Source: Gammaproteobacteria bacterium
GTDB taxonomy: Bacteria; Pseudomonadota; Gammaproteobacteria; S144-34
Direction of reading: 5' to 3'
Assembly (NCBI GenBank): GCA_015494165.1
Contig: WGBS01000193.1
Location: forward strand, 1-16,197
DNA length: 16,197 bases
Shown: one piece after another, positions 1-6,396 of the stretch
How the letters are laid out: the number at the start of each line of letters is the position of its first letter
How positions within the stretch are numbered: position 1 is the first letter of the stretch
Translations under genes and position numbers: made by a program
Notes under the pieces: generated by a model
Told to the model about the DNA's origin: nothing
What the model saw: only the letters and a program-made list of their open reading frames with translations
Database searches by the model: none

Positions 1-249
1 CCACAGGCAGTTTGCAGTTTGCGGTCTGCGGCTTACAGTGGCCTGTACACCATGACCCGTAACCTGTCACCCGTCTCCCGCAACCCGTCTCCCGTCAACT
101 CCACAAATGTGGCAGCGGCTTCCAGCCGCGATTCCTCGGCCCCCGGTCGGGGCTGGAAGCCCCTGCCACAGGCGGGGGCACAGGTCACGGGTTACGGTTT
201 ACGGTGGCCCGTACACCGTGACCCGTAACCTGTCACCCGTCTCCCGCCC
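1..249. repeat. Degenerate heptamer arrays downstream of recG
   Basis: This spacer is built mostly from 7-nt units in register. Positions 4-38 hold five units of the type TTTGCAG/TCTGCGG. Positions 42-97 hold eight units of the type CCCGTNN (CCCGTAA, CCTGTCA, CCCGTCT, CCCGCAA and relatives). Positions 184-204 hold three units in the other orientation (GTCACGG, GTTACGG, TTTACGG). Positions 208-249 hold six more CCCGTNN units, ending directly against the recG stop codon at 250. Read on one strand, all fit a loose consensus GNNRCRG. Segments 42-81 and 208-247 are near-identical direct repeats, and 181-197 with 212-228 form an imperfect inverted repeat. No convincing gene lies here; a 69-codon frame crosses it but has repeat composition only. 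Confidence 0.8.
108..170. repeat. Facing pair of REP-like palindromes (BIME-like)
   Basis: Two copies of one palindromic unit face each other. The plus-strand copy (108-133) starts TGTGGCAG and has the stem-loop GCGGC-ttcca-GCCGC (115-129) followed by GA. The minus-strand copy (170-145) starts TGTGGCAG and has GGGGC-ttcca-GCCCC (163-149) followed by GA. A short conserved head, a C/G-rich stem and an inverted pair are the signature of REP elements arranged as a BIME, a class mobilised in trans by RAYT (TnpA-REP) transposases. No RAYT gene is visible in this window. The two copies can also pair with each other through an 11-bp arm (117-127 with 151-161). Confidence 0.65.
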
Positions 250-2349
250 TCAGACCTCGGCGTAGCGCGCGCGCTCGCCGACCCAGCGCGCGACGAGGGC
301 GGCGGCGGCCTCGGGCGCCTCGGCGAGCAGGCGGTCGGCGAGCCGCGCGACGACGGCGACCAGGTCGCGGTCGCGCGCGAGGTCGGCCACGCGCAGGTCG
401 AGCAGCCCCGTCTGGCGCGTGCCGAGCAGCTCGCCGGGGCCGCGCAGCTCGAGGTCGCGGCGGGCGATCTCGAAGCCGTCCGTGGTCTCGCGCAGCACCT
501 GCAGGCGCGCGCGCGCCGTCTCCGACAGCGGCGGGCGGTAGAGCAGCACGCAGCTCGCCGCCTCGCGCCCGCGCCCCACGCGCCCGCGGAGCTGGTGGAG
601 CTGGGCGAGGCCGAGGCGCTCGGCGTTCTCGATCACCATGACGGTGGCGTTGGGCACGTCCACGCCGACCTCGATCACGGTGGTGGCCACCAGCATCCCC
701 AGCTCGCCGCGGGCGAAGGCGCGCATCACGCCGGCCTTCTCGGCCGGCCGCATGCGCCCGTGCACCAGCCCCACCGCCACGTCCGGCAGCGCCTCGCGCA
801 GGCGCGCGGCGGTCTCCTCGGCGGCCTCGGCGGCGAGCGCCTCGCTCGGCTCCACCAGCGTGCACACCCAGTAGGCCTGGCGCCCGGCGCGGCAGACGGC
901 GCGCACGCGCTCGACCACCTCCTCGCGGCGGGACTCGGGCACGGCGACCGTCGTGACGGGCTGGCGGCCCGGGGGGAGCTCGTCGAGCACGGAGCTGTCG
1001 AGGTCGGCGTAGGCGACCTGCGCCAGCGTGCGCGGGATGGGGGTCGCGGTCATGACGAGCTGGTGCGGGCGCAGGCGCCCGCCCGCGCCCTTCTCGCGCA
1101 GCGCGAGGCGCTGGTGCACGCCGAAGCGGTGCTGCTCGTCGATGACCACCAGCCCCAGGCGCGCGAAGGCGACCTCCTCCTGGAAGAGCGCGTGGGTGCC
1201 GACGACGACGTCCGCCTCGCCCGAGGCGACGGCGCGCAGCGCCGCCGCGCGCCCGCGCCGGCGCCCGCCCGTGAGCAGGACCACGCGCACGCCGAGCGGC
1301 TCGAGCCAGCCCGCGAGGCTGCGCGCGTGCTGCTCGGCGAGCAGCTCGGTGGGGGCCATGAGCGCGCCCTGCCAGCCGGAGCCCACCGCGCGGCACAGCG
1401 CTGCAGCCGCGACCACGGTCTTGCCCGAGCCCACGTCGCCCTGCACCAGCCGCAGCATGGGGCGGGGGCGGGCGAGATCGGCCGCGACCTCGGCGATCAC
1501 GCGCCGCTGCGCGCCGGTGGGCGCGAAGGGGAGCGTCTCGAGCAGGCGTCCGGCGAGCGCCCCGTCGGCGAGCGCGGGCGCGCCCGCCGCGCGCACCGTG
1601 CGCCGCAGCCGCCGCAGGCTCAGCGCGTGGGCGAGCAGCTCCTCGAGCGCGAGCCGCCGCACGGCCGGGTGCGTGCCGGCGGCGAGGGCCTCGGCGTCGG
1701 CGCCGGCCGGCGGGCGGTGCACCAGGCGCAGGGCCTCGTGCAGCGGCGGCAGCCCCAGCCCCTGCAGCAGCCGCTCGGGCAGCAGCTCGGGGAAGGCACC
1801 GCGGCCGAGCAGCGCGAGCGCCTCGCCCGCGAGCCGGCGCAGCACCGCCTGGTGCAGCCCCTCGGTGGCGGGGTACACGGGCGTCAGCGCAGCCTCCGGC
1901 GGCTCGGCGCCGCGCAGCACGCGCACCTCGGGGTGCACCATCTCCAGGCCGGCGGGGCCGGGGCGGACCTCGCCCCACAGCCGCACGCGCGCGCCGCGGC
2001 GGAACAGCCGCCGCTGGGCCTCGCTGAAGTGGAAGAAGCGCAGCGTGAGGGCGCCGGTGCGGTCGCTCACGCGCACGAGGAGCTGGCGCCGCGGGCGCGG
2101 GCGCACCTCCGCGAGCTCGACCTCGCCTTCGGCCAGCGCGCGCGCGCCGGCCCGAAGCGCCCCCAGCGGCACCAGCCGCGTGCGGTCCTCGTAGCGCAGC
2201 GGCCGGTGCAGGAGGAGGTCCGCGACCGTGCGCACGCCGATGCGCTCGAGGCGGCGCGCGAGCTGCGGGCCGACGCCGCGCAGCGCGGTGACGGGACGGG
2301 CGGCCGGGTCGGCCGCGGCGGGGGTCGGGCTCGGCCCGGGGGCGGCCAC
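250..2349 (-). CDS. recG: ATP-dependent DNA helicase RecG
   Basis: RecG is a monomeric SF2 DNA translocase that regresses stalled replication forks and branch-migrates Holliday junctions and R-loops. At 699 aa it is close to the E. coli protein (693 aa). The N-terminal wedge/OB region (about residues 15-160) includes a helix-hairpin-helix-like stretch starting TALRGVGPQLA. Helicase motifs are intact: Walker A GDVGSGKT (about 304-311), DEQH box (404-407), TATPIPRTL (about 432-440) and motif VI QLRGRVGRG (about 586). The C-terminal DLELRGPGELLGTRQ is the RecG signature. The start is a GTG 13 nt after the ridA stop, with only weak Shine-Dalgarno sequence, so it is probably cotranscribed with ridA. 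The stop codon abuts the heptamer array at 1-249. Assignment is secure; the exact start is less so. Confidence 0.97.
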   Translation of the reverse strand: MAAPGPSPTPAAADPAARPVTALRGVGPQLARRLERIGVRTVADLLLHRPLRYEDRTRLVPLGALRAGARALAEGEVELAEVRPRPRRQLLVRVSDRTGALTLRFFHFSEAQRRLFRRGARVRLWGEVRPGPAGLEMVHPEVRVLRGAEPPEAALTPVYPATEGLHQAVLRRLAGEALALLGRGAFPELLPERLLQGLGLPPLHEALRLVHRPPAGADAEALAAGTHPAVRRLALEELLAHALSLRRLRRTVRAAGAPALADGALAGRLLETLPFAPTGAQRRVIAEVAADLARPRPMLRLVQGDVGSGKTVVAAAALCRAVGSGWQGALMAPTELLAEQHARSLAGWLEPLGVRVVLLTGGRRRGRAAALRAVASGEADVVVGTHALFQEEVAFARLGLVVIDEQHRFGVHQRLALREKGAGGRLRPHQLVMTATPIPRTLAQVAYADLDSSVLDELPPGRQPVTTVAVPESRREEVVERVRAVCRAGRQAYWVCTLVEPSEALAAEAAEETAARLREALPDVAVGLVHGRMRPAEKAGVMRAFARGELGMLVATTVIEVGVDVPNATVMVIENAERLGLAQLHQLRGRVGRGREAASCVLLYRPPLSETARARLQVLRETTDGFEIARRDLELRGPGELLGTRQTGLLDLRVADLARDRDLVAVVARLADRLLAEAPEAAAALVARWVGERARYAEV

Positions 2350-2362
2350 GGCCGCGGCGGGC

Positions 2363-2752
2363 TCAGCCGCCGGCGGGCGCCATCACCGCCTCGATCTCCA
2401 CGCACGCCCCGCGCGGCAGCGCGGCCACGCCCACGGCCGCGCGCGCCGGGTAGGGCTCGCTGAAGTACTCGCCCATGACGCGGTTGACGGTGCCGAAGTC
2501 GTCGAGGTCGGTGAGATAGACGGTGAGCTTGACGACGTCGGCGAGGCTGCCGCCGGCGGCCTCGCACACCGCCTTGAGGTTCTCGAAGACGCGGCGCACC
2601 TGCGCCTCGGCGCCGCCCTCGACGAGCTCCATCGTCTCCGGGTCGAGGGCGATCTGCCCGGAGAGGAACACGAGCCCGCCGGCGCGGACGGCCTGGGAGT
2701 AGGTGCCGATGGCGCGCGGGGCGCGGTCGGTGCTGACGGTCTCCCTGCCCAT
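2363..2752 (-). CDS. ridA: RidA family enamine/imine deaminase
   Basis: RidA (YjgF/YER057c/UK114 family) is a small cytosolic trimer. It hydrolyses reactive enamine/imine intermediates released by PLP enzymes such as threonine dehydratase, preventing 2-aminoacrylate damage. The 129-aa product has the full family length. IGTYSQ (15-20; usually IGPYSQ) leads into the first strand. Arg104 in PARAAVGV matches the essential carboxylate-binding arginine (R105 in E. coli). Cys117 and VEIE with Glu121 complete the active-site cleft. The ATG has GAGG about 8 nt upstream. It occupies the position of trmH in E. coli; a ridA homologue between spoT and recG is the arrangement I recall from Pseudomonas. 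A 391-nt repeat-filled spacer separates it from spoT, so ridA-recG may have its own promoter, although none is recognisable. Confidence 0.95.
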   Translation of the reverse strand: MGRETVSTDRAPRAIGTYSQAVRAGGLVFLSGQIALDPETMELVEGGAEAQVRRVFENLKAVCEAAGGSLADVVKLTVYLTDLDDFGTVNRVMGEYFSEPYPARAAVGVAALPRGACVEIEAVMAPAGG

Positions 2753-2867
2753 GGTGCCCTCAGGTTAGCAGGCGTGCGGCCTCGAGGCGAGCCCGGGGTC
2801 GGGAGACAGGTTGCAGGTTACAGGCTACAGGTTACACCCTGCAGCCTGCAGTCTGCGGTCTGCATCC

Positions 2868-3109
2868 GCAGCCGCGAGAGGCGAGGGTCGGCGCGCGCTC
2901 CGCGCGCGGCCATCTGATTCGGGGCTGGAAGCCACAAGAGCGGGCTACAGCTCCCAAGCTACGGTGCACGCTTACCCGTCTCCCGTAACCCGTCTCCCGT
3001 GCACTCCCGCGAAGCGGTCGCGGCAAGATGCCGCCCACATTGGGCAGCCGCGAGAGCCGGGGGTCGGGAGGCGAGGGTCGGTGCGCCCTTCGGGCGCGGC
3101 CTTTTGATC
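2868..3109 (+). repeat. Two copies of a hairpin-bearing composite repeat
   Basis: Copy one (2868-2919) and copy two (3044-3109) share the left block GCAGCCGCGAGAG and a core GCGAGGGTCGG. Each then has a different but equivalent hairpin, GCGCGCG-ctc-CGCGCGC (2891-2907) and GCGCCC-ttc-GGGCGC (3083-3097), followed by GCGGCC and a short A/T-containing tail ending TGAT. The stem sequences differ while pairing is kept, which suggests the structure matters or that different insertions diverged with compensation. Copy two has about 14 extra nt (CCGGGGGTCGGGA type) between block and core; a similar stretch occurs alone at 2789-2805. Confidence 0.6.
3018..3040 (-). repeat. REP-like palindrome
   Basis: Read on the minus strand this unit has the head TGTGG, the stem GCGGCA-tct-TGCCGC and the terminal GA. 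The head and the GCCGCGA end match the REP-like unit at 108-133, so it is the same family in a different genomic gap. A second, degraded relative with the left stem arm missing lies at 2936-2917. Confidence 0.5.
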
Positions 3110-3143
3110 TTTCCCGTCTCCCGCAACCCGTCTCCCGTCAACT

Positions 3144-5297
3144 TCACCGACGGCTGATGCGCATGACGAGCTGGATGTTGCGGATGCGGCGGATGATGCG
3201 CGCGAGATGCCGGCGGTCGCGCACCATGAGCACGAAGCTGAGCGTGGTGGTGAGCCCGTCGCGCTCCTCCATGTCCACGTTCTCGATGTTGGAGCCCATC
3301 TCGGCGATGGCCGAGGCGATGGTGGCGAGCACGCCGCGCTGGTTGGCGACGTCGACGCGCACCTCGGCGGCGAACTCGCCCTCCACGCGCTCGGCCCAGC
3401 GCACCTCCACCCAGCGCTCCGGCTGCTTGCGGAACTCGGCGACGTTCTTGCACGACTCGCGGTGGACGACGATGCCGCGGCCGGCGGTGACGAAGCCGAG
3501 GATGGCATCGCCCGGGATCGGGCGGCAGCAGCGCGCGAAGCTCACCACCATGCCCTCGGTGCCGCGGATGGCGAGCGCACCCGCGGGCTGCCCGGCCTCG
3601 CCCTCGGCCGCCTCCTCCGGCAGCAGGCGCCGCGCGACGATGGCGGCCGGGCGGTTGCCGAGGCCGACGTCCTCGAGCAGGGCCTCGAGGCTTTCGACCT
3701 TGAGCGAGGCGAGCGCCGCCTCCACGCGCTCGCGCGGCAGGGCCTCGAGGTCCGTGCCCCAGGCGCCGAGGGCGCGGTCGAGCAGGCGGCGGCCGAGCTG
3801 GACGGCCTCCTCGCGGCGCAGGTTCTTGAGATAGTGGCGGATGTTGGCGCGCGCCTTGCCGGTGACGACGAAGTCGAGCCAGGCGGGGTTGGGCCGCGCG
3901 CCGGGGGCGGTGATGATCTCGACGGTCTGGCCGTTGAGGAGCCGCGTCGAGAGCGGCATCAGGCGGCGGTCGATGCGGCAGGCGACGCAGGTGTTGCCCA
4001 CGTCGGTGTGCACCGCGTAGGCGAAGTCCACCGCCGTGGCCCCGCGCGGCAGCTCCATGATGTCGCCGGCGGGGGTGAAGACGTAGACCTCGTCCGGGAA
4101 GAGGTCGATCTTGACGTTCTCGAGGAACTCCAGCGAGTCGCCGGCGCTCTTCTGCATCTCGAGCAGGTCGCGCAGCCACTCGCGCGCGCGCGCGTGCGCC
4201 GCGGCCCCGCGCTTGTCGCCCGTCTTGTAGAGCCAGTGCGCGGCCACGCCCTGCTCGGCCACGCGGTGCATGTCCTCGGTGCGGATCTGGATCTCGATGG
4301 GCACGCCGTAGGGGCCGAAGAGCGTGGTGTGCAGCGACTGGTAGCCGTTGGCCTTGGGGATGGCGATGTAGTCCTTGAAGCGCCCGGGCACGGGCTTGTA
4401 GAGGCCGTGCACGGCGCCGAGCACGCGGTAGCAGGCGTCGACGCTGTCGACGATGATGCGGAAGGCGTAGACGTCCATGATCTCCGAGAAGGACACCCCC
4501 TTGGTGCGCATCTTCTGGTAGATGCCGTAGAGGTGCTTCTCGCGCCCGACCACGCGCCCCGGCAGCCCTTCCTGACGCAGGCGGCGCTTGAGCGCGGTCT
4601 CGATGCGGGCGACGATCTCCTTGCGGTTGCCGCGCGCGCGCCGCACCGCCTCGCGCAGCACGCGGTGGCGCATCGGGTGCAGGGCCGCGAAGCCGAGGTC
4701 CTCGAGCTCGATGCGCAGGCTGTTCATGCCGAGGCGGTTGGCGATGGGGGCGTAGATCTCGAGGGTCTCGCGCGCGATGCGCCGGCGCTTCTCCGGCGGC
4801 ATGGCGCCGAGGGTGCGCATGTTGTGCAGGCGGTCGGCGAGCTTGATGAGGATGACGCGCAGGTCGCGCGTCATCGCCAGCATCATCTTGCGGAAGTTCT
4901 CGGCCTGCGCCTCGGCCTGGCTGCGGAAGCGGATCTGGGTGAGCTTGCTCACCCCGTCGACGAGCTCGGCCACCTCCTCGCCGAAGCGCTCGGCGAGCGC
5001 CTCCTTGCCGATGCCCGTGTCCTCGATGACGTCGTGCAGCAGCGCGGCCATGATGCTGCGGTGGTCGAGCCGCAGCGTGGCGAGGATGCGCGCGACCTCG
5101 ACGGGGTGGTGGATGTAGGGCTCGCCGCTCAGGCGGCGCTGGCCGGCGTGGGCCTCGGCGGCGAGGCGGTAGGCCTCGCGCACCTCCTCGATCTGCGCGG
5201 GGTCGAGATAGGCGTGCAGCTCGGCGCAGAGCGCATCCAGCGGGGCGGCTGGCGGCGCCGGGGCCGCGCCGGCCGTGATGGCACCCTCCGCCTCCAC
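3144..5297 (-). CDS. spoT: Bifunctional (p)ppGpp synthetase/hydrolase, SpoT/Rel type
   Basis: This long RelA/SpoT homologue makes and degrades the alarmone (p)ppGpp in the cytosol. At 717 aa it has the full family architecture. The HD hydrolase has HH 63-64, HDVIEDT 88-94 and LADRLHNMRT 153-162, all intact, so hydrolysis is expected. The synthetase has DVYAFRI near 275-281 and RFKD 306-309. RXKD is the charge signature of bifunctional Rel/SpoT enzymes, unlike EXDD in monofunctional RelA. A TGS domain follows (about 400-465), then a conserved-cysteine region (RCCRPIPGD, HRESCKN) and a C-terminal ACT domain (about 640-717). The start is GTG, 31 nt after the rpoZ stop. The gene is probably cotranscribed with rpoZ, as in the classic gmk-rpoZ-spoT cluster. 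Whether a separate RelA exists cannot be told from this window. Confidence 0.97.
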   Translation of the reverse strand: MEAEGAITAGAAPAPPAAPLDALCAELHAYLDPAQIEEVREAYRLAAEAHAGQRRLSGEPYIHHPVEVARILATLRLDHRSIMAALLHDVIEDTGIGKEALAERFGEEVAELVDGVSKLTQIRFRSQAEAQAENFRKMMLAMTRDLRVILIKLADRLHNMRTLGAMPPEKRRRIARETLEIYAPIANRLGMNSLRIELEDLGFAALHPMRHRVLREAVRRARGNRKEIVARIETALKRRLRQEGLPGRVVGREKHLYGIYQKMRTKGVSFSEIMDVYAFRIIVDSVDACYRVLGAVHGLYKPVPGRFKDYIAIPKANGYQSLHTTLFGPYGVPIEIQIRTEDMHRVAEQGVAAHWLYKTGDKRGAAAHARAREWLRDLLEMQKSAGDSLEFLENVKIDLFPDEVYVFTPAGDIMELPRGATAVDFAYAVHTDVGNTCVACRIDRRLMPLSTRLLNGQTVEIITAPGARPNPAWLDFVVTGKARANIRHYLKNLRREEAVQLGRRLLDRALGAWGTDLEALPRERVEAALASLKVESLEALLEDVGLGNRPAAIVARRLLPEEAAEGEAGQPAGALAIRGTEGMVVSFARCCRPIPGDAILGFVTAGRGIVVHRESCKNVAEFRKQPERWVEVRWAERVEGEFAAEVRVDVANQRGVLATIASAIAEMGSNIENVDMEERDGLTTTLSFVLMVRDRRHLARIIRRIRNIQLVMRISRR

Positions 5298-5328
5298 GGG
5301 GCCCCCGCGCGCCGGGGCCGCGGCGCCC

Positions 5329-5715
5329 TCAGGCGCCCTCCGGCTCCGTGCCCGCGGCGCCTTCCGCGCCGCCCTCGCCCGCGGCAGGCCCCTCGCCCGC
5401 GGCCGGGCCCTCCTCCTCCGCGGCGGACTCTGCGGCGGGGCCCGCGCCGGCGGACGGCAGCTCAGCGAAGGCCGCGGCCGCCTCCTGGAAGCCCGGCAGG
5501 TCGGCGGCGCTCTCGACCTCCTTCTCGAGCATCTCGGGCGTCACCAGCCCCGCGGCGATCTCGCGCAGGGCGACGACCGTGGGCTTGTCGTTCTCCCACT
5601 CGACCAGCGGCTGGGCGCCGCGCTCGAGCTGGCGCGCGCGCTTGGCCGCCGCCAGCACGAGCTCGAAACGGTTGTCGACCTTCTCCAGGCAGTCCTCGAC
5701 GGTGATGCGGGCCAT
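5329..5715 (-). CDS. rpoZ: RNA polymerase omega subunit with long acidic tail
   Basis: Omega is the small RNA polymerase subunit that chaperones beta-prime and forms part of a ppGpp-binding site. The core (residues 1-70) is canonical: MARITVEDCL, NRFELVLAAAKRARQL (15-30) and DKPTVVALREIAAG (43-56). The protein is 128 aa against 91 in E. coli. The extra 40 or so residues are an Ala/Gly/Glu/Pro low-complexity tail containing the unit GPAAGE twice in tandem (103-114), probably disordered and acidic. The ATG has GGAGAG about 8 nt upstream. A minus-strand TAGAAT at 5784-5779 could be a promoter -10 for rpoZ-spoT. Its position directly before spoT supports the call. Confidence 0.96.
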   Translation of the reverse strand: MARITVEDCLEKVDNRFELVLAAAKRARQLERGAQPLVEWENDKPTVVALREIAAGLVTPEMLEKEVESAADLPGFQEAAAAFAELPSAGAGPAAESAAEEEGPAAGEGPAAGEGGAEGAAGTEPEGA

Positions 5716-5778
5716 GGGTGCGCGCTCTCCGGAACGTGGTTCGCTCGGGCCGCGGAAGCCGCCGCGGCGTGACCCGCC

Positions 5779-5784
5779 ATTCTA
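5779..5784 (-). promoter_or_regulatory. Possible -10 element for rpoZ-spoT
   Basis: TAGAAT on the minus strand matches TATAAT at 5 of 6 positions and stands out in a GC-rich gap. It would give a leader of roughly 55-60 nt to the rpoZ ATG. No recognisable -35 hexamer lies at 16-18 nt, so this is only a candidate. Confidence 0.3.
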
Positions 5785-5806
5785 CGCGAGGCACGACCCG
5801 TGGCGC

Positions 5807-5826
5807 CAGCGCCCCCGCGGGCGCCG
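5807..5826 (-). other. GC-rich hairpin between the DsrC-like gene and rpoZ
   Basis: On the minus-strand transcript, arms CGGCGCCC and GGGCGCUG pair over 8 bp (one G-U) around a GCGG loop, starting 6 nt after the DsrC-like stop codon. There is no following U-run, so it is not a standard intrinsic terminator. It could slow polymerase, stabilise the upstream 3' end, or be chance in very GC-rich DNA. Confidence 0.25.
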
Positions 5827-5831
5827 GCCTC

Positions 5832-6206
5832 CTACTCCTCGAGGTCCTCCTCGGGCTTCGGCAGCCCGGCGAGCTTGCACAGCACCGCCACCGGCGCCTC
5901 CGGGAAGAGGCTGTAGACGTAGCGCTCGTAGCGCTTCTGCTCCTCGAAGTCGTCGCCCAGCCACGCGCCCTTGATGCGCACCAGCTCGTGCATGGTGGGA
6001 TGGCGCATGTGCTCCTCGTAGAACTCACGGAAGAAGCAGACCAGCTCCCAACGGGCGTGGTCGGCGTCACAGCCCTCGCGCCCGAGGCGTATGCCCTCGC
6101 CCTCGGCGAGGGTCCGCGCCACCTCCTCGTCCCACTGCTCGGGGTCGAGCAGGTAGCCCTCCTCGTCGACCTCGATGCGCCGCCCCCTGACCTCCAGCGT
6201 GCCCAT
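5832..6206 (-). CDS. DsrC/TusE-family protein lacking the penultimate cysteine
   Basis: DsrC and TusE are small sulfur-carrier proteins used in dissimilatory sulfite reduction or sulfur oxidation (DsrC) and in tRNA 2-thiouridine synthesis (TusE). This 124-aa product has the fold's landmarks: an N-terminal strand region with EVDEEGYLLDPEQWDEEVA (12-30), the helical middle ending RYVYSLFPEAP (95-105) and the hallmark C-terminal arm. That arm reads C110-KLAGLPKP-EEDLEE. Cys110 sits at the CysB position. The CysA position, 11 residues later, is Asp121, and the chain runs three residues further. DsrC has both cysteines and TusE keeps only CysA, so this is neither. Cys46 and Cys57 are additional. 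A strong AGGAGGTGA lies 6 nt before the ATG. It sits between gmk and rpoZ, which are usually adjacent. A regulatory or sulfur-sensing role is possible, but the function is unknown. Confidence 0.9.
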   Translation of the reverse strand: MGTLEVRGRRIEVDEEGYLLDPEQWDEEVARTLAEGEGIRLGREGCDADHARWELVCFFREFYEEHMRHPTMHELVRIKGAWLGDDFEEQKRYERYVYSLFPEAPVAVLCKLAGLPKPEEDLEE

Positions 6207-6212
6207 CGCTCT

Positions 6213-6221
6213 TCACCTCCT
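6213..6221 (-). promoter_or_regulatory. Strong ribosome binding site of the DsrC-like gene
   Basis: AGGAGGTGA on the minus strand, 6 nt before the ATG, is a near-perfect anti-16S match and by far the best in this window. It fixes the start at 6206 and suggests high translation of this small protein. Confidence 0.8.
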
Positions 6222-6239
6222 CGGTCCGGCATCTGAACT

Positions 6240-6275
6240 GGAAGCCCTGAAAAATTTCGATTTTTCAGGGCTTCC
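6240..6275. other. Perfect 16-bp hairpin with TTCG loop
   Basis: Arms GGAAGCCCTGAAAAAT and its exact complement enclose TTCG on the plus strand (CGAA on the minus). The GC-rich part is at the base and the A/T part at the loop, and no T-run follows on either side, so it is not a textbook intrinsic terminator. On the minus strand it ends 19 nt before the Shine-Dalgarno of the DsrC-like gene, so it would lie in that gene's leader. Confidence 0.75.
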
Positions 6276-6367
6276 CCGCGGCCAGGGACGGCCGCGGGGA
6301 AGTTCATGCACATGGAAGTGCATGGCAGCTCAACGAAAAATCAAAACGGCCGCGAAGCGCCTTAGCG

Positions 6368-6396
6368 CTGATCAATCCGCGCAGCGGATTGATCAG
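6368..6396. other. Perfect 13-bp hairpin with three-base loop
   Basis: Arms CTGATCAATCCGC and GCGGATTGATCAG enclose GCA. The stem is about half A+T, unlike the surrounding genes. On the minus strand it lies about 65 nt after the gmk stop and is followed some 20 nt later by a T-rich stretch (GTTTTGATTTTTCG), so it may help end or protect the yicC-gmk transcript. Confidence 0.65.

Larger units (their letters stand above)
2753..3143. repeat. Repeat-filled spacer between spoT and ridA
   Basis: This 391-nt gap holds no convincing gene. It contains a perfect run of eight heptamers at 2810-2865 (GTTGCAG, GTTACAG, GCTACAG, then TCTGCGG-type units), four CCCGTNN units at 2975-3002 and four more at 3113-3140. 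The stretch 3113-3143 is identical over 31 nt to 70-100 and ends at the spoT stop codon. A composite module occurs twice (2868-2919 and 3044-3109): GCAGCCGCGAGAG, then GCGAGGGTCGG, then a GC hairpin (2891-2907 and 3083-3097), then GCGGCC and a TGAT tail. A REP-like unit lies on the minus strand at 3040-3018 and a truncated one at 2936-2917. The mosaic looks like nested insertion of small repeats rather than regulatory DNA. Confidence 0.75.

Noticed and set aside
1..249. Heptamer arrays as a CRISPR
   Set aside because: The units are 7 nt, contiguous and degenerate, with no spacers of uniform length and no cas genes.
595..5705. Long plus-strand frames opposite recG (595-2463) and spoT (3207-5705)
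   Set aside because: Both are complements of genes with intact catalytic motifs and show only low-complexity His/Ala/Gly/Arg composition.
5832..6206. Calling the DsrC-family gene tusE or dsrC
   Set aside because: TusE requires the penultimate cysteine and DsrC both C-terminal cysteines; here only the inner one is present.
6240..6302. The two large hairpins as standard intrinsic terminators
   Set aside because: Neither is followed by a T-run on either strand, and the strongest has its A/T pairs at the loop rather than outside the stem.
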